Origin: Candidatus Omnitrophota bacterium
GTDB taxonomy: Bacteria; Omnitrophota; Gorgyraeia; 2-01-FULL-45-10
Length of the DNA stretch: 8,609 nucleotides
Assembly: GCA_026387115.1 (NCBI GenBank)
Contig: JAPLMI010000092.1
Location: 1 to 8,609, forward strand
Direction of reading: 5' to 3'
Part shown: positions 1 through 5,585 of the stretch, in pieces
Layout of the letters: every line of letters starts with the position of its first letter
How positions within the stretch are numbered: the first letter of the stretch is position 1
Notes under the pieces: generated by a model
What the model was told of the DNA's origin: nothing
Seen by the model: the letters and a program-made list of their open reading frames with translations, nothing else
Databases searched by the model: none
Position numbers and translations under genes: made by a program

Positions 1-24
1 GAATCCAACCCGTTTCTGAACTAA

Positions 25-60
25 GACCTCCGAGGTCGACGTACGTCGACCTCGGAGGTC
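25..60. repeat. Perfect 36-bp nested palindrome upstream of xerD
   Basis: Bases 25-60 equal their own reverse complement over all 36 positions. The structure is nested: a 13-mer GACCTCCGAGGTC (25-37), itself an interrupted palindrome, then a perfect 10-bp palindrome GACGTACGTC (38-47), then the inverted 13-mer GACCTCGGAGGTC (48-60). It can fold as one 18-bp hairpin or cruciform, or as separate small hairpins. There is no T-run after it, so it is not a canonical terminator for this strand. Its right end supplies a GGAGG (54-58). Its function is unknown; an extragenic palindromic repeat or a protein-binding site is most likely. Confidence 0.9.
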
Positions 61-77
61 AAGAATGGTTTCGTATT

Positions 78-965
78 ATGAAAACATTGCTGGAAGAATT
101 CCTGAATTACCTGTCAGTCGAAAGAGGCTTAAGTAAAAATACGATAGCCTCATACGGGGCGGACCTTGCGCATTTTATCCGGCGCCTCGAATCCCTCGGC
201 GTGAAAGATATCGATAAGGTGAAGAGGCAGGATATCACAAACCATCTTTTATATCTGAAGGATAAAGGTATATCGGGCAATTCCATATCGAGGGCGCTCG
301 TCGCGATAAAGATGTTCTATAAGTTTCTCATCCAGGAACGGCTTGCGAAAGACGACGTTGCCGGTATCCTGGAATCGCCGAAACTGATACGCCACCTGCC
401 GGCGGTGCTGAATATCGGCGAAGTGGATAAGCTTATCGCCGCGCCGGATATCCGCGATTGGATGGGTATAAGGGATAAGGCCGCGCTCGAACTAATGTAT
501 GCCAGCGGTATGAGGGTGTCGGAGATGGTCGAGCTTACCAAGGAAGGCATGAATCTGGATGTCGGGTTTATAAAATGTAAAGGTAAGGGCGACAAGGAAA
601 GAATTGTTCCGATAGGCAGGTCCGCGAAAGAGGCCGTCGCCAGATACCTCGAGAAAGTGAGGCCGAAGCTTTTAAAGAACAGGCAGGATCCGCACCTTTT
701 CCTGTCACGCCTCGGCAAGAAGATCTCGAGGCAATCGTTCTGGAAGATGATAAAGCGGTGTGCCGCGAGAGCGCGCATCAAGAAAGAGATAACGCCGCAT
801 ACATTGAGGCACAGTTTCGCTACGCACCTTCTCGAAAATGGCGCGGACCTGAGGGTCGTGCAGGAGATGCTGGGCCATGCGGACATCTCGACGACCCAGC
901 TGTATACGCATATAGATAAATCGCGGCTAAAGTCGATCCACAAGAAGTTCCACCCGAGGGGGTAA
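78..965 (+). CDS. xerD: Tyrosine recombinase XerD (XerC/XerD family)
   Basis: Site-specific tyrosine recombinase of 295 aa, the usual XerC/D length. Known role of the family: with a partner recombinase it resolves chromosome dimers at dif near the terminus, activated by FtsK. The N-terminal SAM-like core-binding domain covers about residues 1-90 (ERGLSKNTIASY at 15-26) and the catalytic domain about 110-285. All six catalytic residues are visible: R146 (ASGMRVSE), K170 (KGKGDKER), H241 and R244 (HTLRHSFATH), H267 (LGHADIST) and nucleophile Y276 (LYTH). The end, KKFHPRG, is typical of XerD, so XerD is preferred over XerC. Start: ATG at 78 matches the family N-terminus, and no in-frame ATG, GTG or TTG lies upstream in the window. 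It lacks a well-spaced Shine-Dalgarno; the only GGAGG (54-58) is 19 nt away. It stands apart from the next gene by a repeat-filled gap. No dif-like site was recognised nearby. Confidence 0.95.
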   Translation: MKTLLEEFLNYLSVERGLSKNTIASYGADLAHFIRRLESLGVKDIDKVKRQDITNHLLYLKDKGISGNSISRALVAIKMFYKFLIQERLAKDDVAGILESPKLIRHLPAVLNIGEVDKLIAAPDIRDWMGIRDKAALELMYASGMRVSEMVELTKEGMNLDVGFIKCKGKGDKERIVPIGRSAKEAVARYLEKVRPKLLKNRQDPHLFLSRLGKKISRQSFWKMIKRCAARARIKKEITPHTLRHSFATHLLENGADLRVVQEMLGHADISTTQLYTHIDKSRLKSIHKKFHPRG

Positions 966-970
966 GTAAT

Positions 971-1005
971 GGTAAAATTTTTCGATTCTGAGAGGTTCCC
1001 CTCTC
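971..1005. repeat. AT-rich repeat end plus small hairpin after xerD
   Basis: The 14-mer GGTAAAATTTTTCG (971-984) lies 5 nt after the xerD stop. Its exact reverse complement recurs at 5234-5247, and a one-mismatch copy sits at 5052-5065. It is followed by a perfect hairpin GAGAGG-TTCC-CCTCTC (990-1005). GAGAGGTTCC also recurs at 7304-7313 inside another intergenic element, so this looks like a truncated member of the same repeat family. The hairpin has no T-run and is weak as a terminator. Confidence 0.6.
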
Positions 1006-1013
1006 GGGGTAGT

Positions 1014-1099
1014 AGGGACGTTTTCATTTTTAAGATCAGACCTGTCCCTCGCCTGATTCCATTGGGGACACATCTAATCTTAATTTTGAAAACGTCCCT
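1014..1099. repeat. REPIN-like 86-nt inverted-repeat element
   Basis: Two 36-nt arms (1014-1049 and 1064-1099) are inverted copies matching at 29 of 36 positions, around a 14-nt loop. The outer ends AGGGACGTTTTCA and TGAAAACGTCCCT are perfect complements over 13 nt. The inner ends carry TGTCCC and GGGACA. No coding capacity. This is the form of REPIN/BIME-type extragenic repeats, which in other bacteria are mobilised by REP-associated Y1 transposases (TnpA_REP/RAYT); no transposase is in this window, so that link is inference. As RNA it would form a long hairpin between xerD and the next gene. Confidence 0.8.
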
Positions 1100-1121
1100 T
1101 AAATAAATTTATGGGGAAGAT

Positions 1122-3737
1122 ATGGACCTGATAACGACGCATATAAACGCGGATTTTGACGCGCTCGGATCGCTCGTGGCGGCGAAGAAGCTATACCCGA
1201 ACTCGCGGCTCATGCTGCCCGGATCGCAGGAGAAGGCGGTGAGAGAGTTCCTCTCGCTCGCCAAGGAGCTAGTCGTGTTCGAATCCGAGCGCGAATGCCG
1301 GCTCTATGACGTCACCCGGCTCGTTCTCGTGGATACGCGCCACAAGCCGAGGATCGGCATAGCCTCGGAACTCGTCGATAAGGGCGTCGAAGTCCATATC
1401 TATGACCACCATCCGAGGATGAAAGACGATATCGTCGCCGACAAAGACGTTTCAGAAAACGTCGGCGCGACCGTGACGATCCTGGCCGACATAATAAAAA
1501 GGAAGAATATCAGGATCACGCCGCTCGAGGCGACGATAATGCTTCTCGGTATCTACGAGGAGACGGGGTCTCTCACCTATCGCACGACGACGAAGCTCGA
1601 TGTCGATATCGTCAGTTACCTTTTGTCGAAAGGCGCCGCCCTTGCGATAGTTTCAAGTTACCTGAATAGGGAGCTCACGGAAGAAGAGCTGGCCCTCCTG
1701 ACGAAGCTGATAAGCATTACAAAAAGAATCTCGATAAAAGGCGTTACTGTTTCGATAGCCGAGATAGATAGCTCGAGCTATGCGGGCGAGTTAGGGATGA
1801 TTTTACATAAACTGATGGAGATCGAGAATATCCCGGTCCTCTTCGCCCTCATAGATACGCTCCGCGACAGGGTGGATGTCATTGCGCGAAGCAGCCTCGC
1901 GACAGTCGACGTAAATAAGATATTGTCAAATTTCGGCGGCGGAGGCCATCCCGGCGCGGCGAGCGCCAAGGTCCGCGGCCAGGGTATCGGTGAAATAAAA
2001 GAGAGGCTCGTAAAAATCCTTTCGAAGAGCATCAGGCCAAAGGTCCGCGCCAAAGATATGATGTCAAAGGCGGTGAAGACCCTGAACATTAACAAAAAAG
2101 TCGATGAGGCCAGGCAGATACTTCTGAAGGAAAAGATGGAAGGGATGCCGGTTGTCCACGGAGGAAAGATAGCCGGCATCATAACGCTCGACGCCCTGAA
2201 CAGGGCCCTGAAGAGAGGCTTCGGCCATTCGCGCATCAAAGGTTATATGTCGAGAGACTATATAAAGATAAAACCGGAAACGCCGTTATTCGAGATCCAT
2301 AAGACGGTCCTTGATAAGAAGATAGGCGTGCTGCCGGTCTTCAAGGGCAGGAGACTGGTCGGGGTTGTCAACAGGACCGATATCCTGAAGAACGTCCACG
2401 CCAACCTCTTTCTCCAGCCTGAGGAAGTCAGGAAGAAGGTCGTCTCGAATCTTTCGAAGAAGATGGACAAGCTTCTTCCTAAACATATCCTGAACCTTTT
2501 AAGGCAGATCGGTCGTATCGGGAATTCGCAGGGTGTGAGCGTCTTCGTTGTGGGCGGGCTTGTGAGGGACCTCATTCTCGGGAAGAAGAACCTCGACCTC
2601 GATATAGTCGTTGAGGGCGACGCTATAAAGCTGGGGAACACGGTATCGAAAAAAATGGACGCGGCACTCGTGGTCCACAGAAGGTTCGGCACCTGTTCGG
2701 TCATCACGAAAGACAGGCTCAAGATCGACCTCGCTGCGGCCAGAATTGAAGTCTATGAGAGGCCCGCGGCGCTTCCGAGGGTCGAATTCAGCTCTCTGAA
2801 AGACGACCTGGTGCGCAGGGACTTCACGATAAACGCGATGGCCGCCAGTCTCAATAAGGCCAGCTTCGGACAGCTGATAGACTTTTTCGGGGGCGAAGAG
2901 GACCTTGCGCGCCGTCGCATACGCGTGATGCACGACGGAAGCTTCATCGACGATCCTACGAGGATATTCAGGGCCGTCCGGTTCGAGCAAAGGCTCGGTT
3001 TCGCGATCACCGGCCGCACGGAAGAACTTATAAAGAATGCCATAAAGATAGAGATGTTCGACAAGGTCGAGCCGCAGAGGATCCGCGATGAGGTCATATT
3101 GATATTGAAGGAAGAGAACCCCCTGAAGGCGCTCAAACGGATGGCCCAGCTTGACGAACTGAGATTCCTCCACCCCGCCATAAAACTCGACGAGAATATG
3201 GTGAGGCTTTACCGGGATATAGAGGATGTCTCGGCCTGGTATAACGCTTCAAGTTTCAAGAAAAGGGCGATAGATGCGTGGCTTGTTTACTTTATGGCTA
3301 TACTTAAGGACTTAAGTTACAATGAGACTTTAAAAATTTGCGATCACTTCGTATTCCGGAAGGGCGAACGCCTGCGGATATTGTCTTACAAGAAATACGC
3401 CGACAGGATAGCGAGGATCCTCGTCTCCCGGAAAAAACTCGCACCAAGCAGGATTTACGGCATCTTGGAACCGCTCTCGTTTGAGGTGATTTTACTTATA
3501 ATGGCGCAAAGCCGCCTATCCCAGGCGAGATCGAGAATAAAGGATTTCTTCCGCAAATATAACGGGGTCAAGGTCAGTATCAAAGGCGGTGACTTGAAGA
3601 TGATGGGCCTGAAGCCGTGTCCGGATTACAGGAAAATTTTGGAGAAGGTGCTGCATGCCAAGATAGACGGCATAGTGAAGACCAAAATTGACGAGATCGT
3701 TTACGCGAAGAAACTGGTAAGTAAATTACGCGGATAG
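1122..3737 (+). CDS. DHH phosphoesterase / twin CBS / tRNA nucleotidyltransferase (CCA- or A-adding) fusion
   Basis: 871-aa multidomain protein. (1) DHH phosphoesterase, about 1-180: HINADFDALGS at 7-17, D71, DHH at 95-97; DHHA1 follows, with GGGGH at 272-276. (2) Two CBS domains, about 308-363 and 372-427, which in other proteins bind adenine nucleotides. (3) Class II nucleotidyltransferase/poly(A) polymerase-like head: GGLVRD at 478-483, catalytic DxD at D492/D494, RRFGT at 520-524, RRDFTINAMA at 565-574, DDPTRIFRAVRF at 610-621; then a helical tail. The order DHH-DHHA1-CBS-CBS-PolyA_pol is a known family that includes A-adding or CCA-adding enzymes (Aquifex splits CC and A addition between two proteins). 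Whether this enzyme adds CCA or only A cannot be told from sequence alone. Oddity: EETG at 146-149, where DTG is usual, puts Glu at a metal-ligand position. Start: ATG 1122 places the DHH motif at the very N-terminus; GGGGAAG at 1113-1119 is a weak RBS. It ends with TAG, 13 nt before rbfA. Confidence 0.92.
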   Translation: MDLITTHINADFDALGSLVAAKKLYPNSRLMLPGSQEKAVREFLSLAKELVVFESERECRLYDVTRLVLVDTRHKPRIGIASELVDKGVEVHIYDHHPRMKDDIVADKDVSENVGATVTILADIIKRKNIRITPLEATIMLLGIYEETGSLTYRTTTKLDVDIVSYLLSKGAALAIVSSYLNRELTEEELALLTKLISITKRISIKGVTVSIAEIDSSSYAGELGMILHKLMEIENIPVLFALIDTLRDRVDVIARSSLATVDVNKILSNFGGGGHPGAASAKVRGQGIGEIKERLVKILSKSIRPKVRAKDMMSKAVKTLNINKKVDEARQILLKEKMEGMPVVHGGKIAGIITLDALNRALKRGFGHSRIKGYMSRDYIKIKPETPLFEIHKTVLDKKIGVLPVFKGRRLVGVVNRTDILKNVHANLFLQPEEVRKKVVSNLSKKMDKLLPKHILNLLRQIGRIGNSQGVSVFVVGGLVRDLILGKKNLDLDIVVEGDAIKLGNTVSKKMDAALVVHRRFGTCSVITKDRLKIDLAAARIEVYERPAALPRVEFSSLKDDLVRRDFTINAMAASLNKASFGQLIDFFGGEEDLARRRIRVMHDGSFIDDPTRIFRAVRFEQRLGFAITGRTEELIKNAIKIEMFDKVEPQRIRDEVILILKEENPLKALKRMAQLDELRFLHPAIKLDENMVRLYRDIEDVSAWYNASSFKKRAIDAWLVYFMAILKDLSYNETLKICDHFVFRKGERLRILSYKKYADRIARILVSRKKLAPSRIYGILEPLSFEVILLIMAQSRLSQARSRIKDFFRKYNGVKVSIKGGDLKMMGLKPCPDYRKILEKVLHAKIDGIVKTKIDEIVYAKKLVSKLRG

Positions 3738-3750
3738 AAAGGCAGATTCC

Positions 3751-4125
3751 ATGGGCCAGAGGCCTGAAAGAGTACGGGAGGCGCTGCGGCAGGAGATTTC
3801 GAGGATAGTTCACAACGAGATGAAAGACCCGAGGCTCGGATTCATAACTATAACCGGGGTTGAATTGACGAAAGACCTGAGGTATGCAAGGATATATTTC
3901 AGCGTTCTCGGCGAAGAAAAATAGAAGCGGCTCGCGTTGAAAGGGTTGAACAGCGCCAAGGGCTATATTAAAGGCCTTATTTCAGACAGGATAAAACTGA
4001 GGTTCATGCCCCAGATAGAATTTAAGATCGACGAAACGCTCGAGCATACAAGGAAGATTTACGATCTGCTGGATAAATTAAAAAAGGAGAAGACCGATGC
4101 AGGCGATAATAGAAGCGATCAATAA
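3751..4125 (+). pseudogene. rbfA: Ribosome-binding factor A, interrupted by in-frame TAG
   Basis: RbfA is a small KH-like protein that binds the 30S subunit and helps mature the 5' end of 16S rRNA. Reading from ATG 3751 gives a typical start (MGQRPERVREALRQEISRIV) and the family core DPRLGFITITGVELTKDLRYA, then TAG at codon 58 (3922-3924). The same frame continues with KRLALKGLNSAKGYIK and an intact C-terminus to TAA 4123-4125; without the stop the protein would be about 124 aa, the normal length. Because both halves are in one frame, a single substitution (for example from AAG, GAG or CAG) explains it, not an indel. The break falls in the loop before the second half of the KH fold. Possible readings: sequencing or assembly error, recent inactivation, suppression/readthrough, or two polypeptides with restart at TTG 3937 (no clear RBS there). 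The 3' end overlaps nrnA by 29 nt. The rbfA identity is secure; the status of the stop is not. Confidence 0.85.
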
Positions 4126-5056
4126 ATACAGCAAATTCCTGATCACCGCCCACATCAACCTTGAGGGCGATTCTCTGGGAAGCCAGCTTGCGGCCAAGCA
4201 GCTTCTGGACTCTCTCGGGAAGGCGAGCGTCATCGTCGACAGCGACCCGGTGCCCGAGCATTACAAATTCCTACCGATGGCTGACGGGATATCGAATAAG
4301 ATCGATAAGGGCCTTGATTTCGAAGCGGCGCTTGTCCTCGATTGCCCCACCATGAAGAGGATAGGGCATGTGCGGGACCTGATCACGAAAGATAAGTTCG
4401 TGATAAATATCGATCACCATATCTCCAACGAAAAGTTCGGCCACGTCAACTGGGTCGATCCGAACGCGAGTTCCGCGGGCGAGATGGTGTATAAACTCTT
4501 TAAGGAGATGAAGGTCGGCCTGACGAAGGAGGCGGCCCTGTCGCTTTATATCGCCATACTGACCGACACAGGCTCGTTCAATTATGACAATACGTCAAGC
4601 GTTACTCACGAGATAGCCGGCGAACTTTTAGGATACGGACTTGATCCGGCGCGGGTATCGGAGGACGTATACGAAAGGAAATCGGTCGGCGATATCAAAT
4701 TTCTGGGCCTTGTCCTCTCGACGCTCAAGCTCAATAAATCTCAGGACGTCGCGTACCTTGAGGTCACCAAATCGACGATGGACGAGACCGGTTCAGAGGC
4801 CGCGAAGTCCGAAGGATTTGTCAATTACGCCCGCTCCATCAATAATGTCAAGGTGGCGGTCATCTTCAGGGAGGAGGCAGGCGGTAAAATTAACGTCAGT
4901 TTCAGATCCAAGGGCGAAGTCGATGTAAATAAGATAGCCTCGGCCTTCGGCGGCGGCGGCCATGTAAAGGCTTCGGGCTGCGTCATCGAGGGAACGCTGG
5001 CGGAAGCGGAAAAAAAAGTGCTGGCGAAAGTAGAAGAGGCCCTGCGTGGACGGTAA
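4097..5056 (+). CDS. nrnA: NrnA-like DHH/DHHA1 phosphoesterase (nanoRNase / pAp phosphatase)
   Basis: 319 aa, the usual length for bifunctional oligoribonuclease/pAp phosphatase NrnA. The family degrades 2-5-nt RNAs and dephosphorylates 3'-phosphoadenosine 5'-phosphate in the cytoplasm, with Mn2+. DHH domain: HINLEGDSLGS at 19-29, VLDCP with D82, DHH at 106-108, and TDTGSFNYDNTS near 155-166. The DHHA1 substrate-binding domain ends with GGGGHVKASG. Oddity: the first Asp of the usual DxD in motif I is Glu (E23; D25 kept), a conservative change at a metal ligand. Start: ATG 4097 has a strong AGGAGA (4085-4090) with 6-nt spacing, and gives the expected N-terminus; it lies inside the 3' end of rbfA (29-nt overlap), which suggests translational coupling. 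The TAA stop (5054-5056) is itself part of a repeat end. The nearby PNPase would generate oligonucleotides of the kind NrnA removes (inference). Confidence 0.9.
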   Translation: MQAIIEAINKYSKFLITAHINLEGDSLGSQLAAKQLLDSLGKASVIVDSDPVPEHYKFLPMADGISNKIDKGLDFEAALVLDCPTMKRIGHVRDLITKDKFVINIDHHISNEKFGHVNWVDPNASSAGEMVYKLFKEMKVGLTKEAALSLYIAILTDTGSFNYDNTSSVTHEIAGELLGYGLDPARVSEDVYERKSVGDIKFLGLVLSTLKLNKSQDVAYLEVTKSTMDETGSEAAKSEGFVNYARSINNVKVAVIFREEAGGKINVSFRSKGEVDVNKIASAFGGGGHVKASGCVIEGTLAEAEKKVLAKVEEALRGR

Positions 5057-5247
5057 ATTTTTTCGATACAGCAATCGAATGTGATGTGTCGAGTGGTTCG
5101 CAGGGACGCTCGGCCGCTCCAGCGGCGGCCTCACTCTTGAAATTTTTTGTCCCGCCGCCTCTGGCGGCGGACCAAGCTACAAAAAATTTCAAAGCCCTGC
5201 TCACCACGTCGCCGCATCACATTCTCGCTACAGCGAAAAATTTTACC
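5052..5247. repeat. 196-nt palindromic, three-way-junction element
   Basis: The ends are inverted copies: GGTAAATTTTTTCG (5052-5065) and CGAAAAATTTTACC (5234-5247), 13 of 14 paired. The arms keep pairing inward: GAATGTGATG (5077-5086) with CATCACATTC (5215-5224); GTGGT (5093-5097) with ACCAC (5203-5207); GCAGGG (5100-5105) with CCCTGC (5195-5200). Two hairpins lie inside. One is GC-rich (GGCCGC 5112-5117 with GCGGCC 5125-5130). The other is large (5137-5192): 14 perfect outer pairs TTGAAATTTTTTGT/ACAAAAAATTTCAA around CCGCCGCC-TCT-GGCGGCGG. No credible ORF. The left end overlaps the nrnA stop codon. Interpretation: a MITE-like or other non-autonomous repeat, or a structured 3' UTR; no transposase is present. 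Confidence 0.8.
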
Positions 5248-5343
5248 AGGCTGTACCAAAATAAGACGTCTGCGAAACTACCTCTGCGAAACATTCTAGA
5301 GGAAAAATTTTTACGGGTGACGCGACTGAGGCTTTTCAAGTAC
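5248..5343. other. Non-coding stretch with short repeats
   Basis: Lies between two strongly structured elements. It holds a tandem direct repeat TCTGCGAAAC (5269-5278 and 5283-5292, 14-nt period). CCTCT (5281-5285) pairs with AGAGG (5298-5302), and this is followed by AAAAATTTTT (5303-5312). I see no gene, and no convincing promoter for the fold that follows. Confidence 0.5.
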
Positions 5344-5494
5344 GGGCGAGCATAGGGATGAGGGTGCCCGCCGTTTAGGATTGCATAATAGTAAGCCCGC
5401 GCCCCGGCTTTACTACTCCTGTTGCAGGCAATCCTGGCGGGCATACAGACACACCGTGAATAACACTACTTGATAGTGAACCCCATGCTCGCCC
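5344..5494 (+). ncRNA. Candidate structured RNA with 6S-like architecture
   Basis: The closing stem GGGCGAGCATAGGG (5344-5357) pairs with CCCCATGCTCGCCC (5481-5494), 13 of 14. A bubble follows, with a short 5' side (5358-5364) and a long 3' side (5444-5480). The 3' side carries its own hairpin CACTA-CTTGA-TAGTG (5464-5478). Above the bubble is an upper arm: TGCCCGCC (5365-5372) with GGCGGGCA (5436-5443), AGGATTGC (5377-5384) with GCAATCCT (5428-5435), and TAGTAA/GCC (5389-5397) with GGC/TTACTA (5406-5415) under an 8-nt loop. Closing stem, central bubble with a 3'-strand hairpin, and bulged apical arm are the hallmarks of 6S RNA, which binds sigma-70 RNA polymerase. Sequence-level identity is not shown and 151 nt is short for 6S. 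Alternatives are another palindromic repeat or a truB leader. No clear promoter or terminator flanks it. The fold is symmetric, so the strand is assumed from the genes around it. Confidence 0.45.
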
Positions 5495-5547
5495 TAGAAA
5501 GAAAAGCCGAGGGAGCGGCAGGACCCGAAAAATTTATTTAACTAGTA

Positions 5548-5574
5548 GTGCGAACATAACGAGGCTTAGGTTTT
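5548..5574 (+). repeat. 27-nt direct repeat, copy 1 (before truB)
   Basis: Identical over 27 nt to 7596-7622; it begins AGTGCGAACATAACG and ends GGCTTAGGTTT. It ends 11 nt before the truB start, with GAGG (5576-5579) following as the RBS. Just upstream, GACCCGAAAAATTT (5523-5536) also has a near-copy beside the second repeat (7634-7647). Exact conservation upstream of two unrelated genes points to an interspersed repeat or a shared regulatory leader. Confidence 0.85.
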
Positions 5575-5585
5575 GAGGATATTAT

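Noticed and set aside
1..24. Possible 3' end of an upstream gene (frame 1 ends with TAA at 22-24)
   Set aside because: Only seven codons are visible, which is too few to identify or distinguish from chance.
65..92. dif-like recombination site at the xerD start
   Set aside because: It has only scattered similarity to dif (TTATGAAAAC), with no proper paired 11-bp arms.
317..1027. Minus-strand frame opposite xerD
   Set aside because: Shadow of xerD; it also reads through the intergenic hairpin and repeat end.
3937..4125. Independent 62-aa gene starting at TTG 3937
   Set aside because: It is the C-terminal half of RbfA in the same frame; no RBS supports an independent start, so it is treated as part of interrupted rbfA.
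5086..5355. 89-codon + strand frame in the nrnA-truB gap
   Set aside because: It runs through perfect inverted repeats, has no RBS and resembles no protein; the structure explains the sequence better.
5470..5500. Promoter for truB (TTGATA with a downstream TAGAAA)
   Set aside because: Poor -10 match and non-ideal spacing; the bases are part of the 6S-like hairpin and closing stem.
5052..5585. tRNA, tmRNA, RNase P or SRP RNA in the nrnA-truB gap
   Set aside because: No T-loop GGTTCRA-type motif with an acceptor stem, and none of the conserved core strings of RNase P, SRP or tmRNA were seen.
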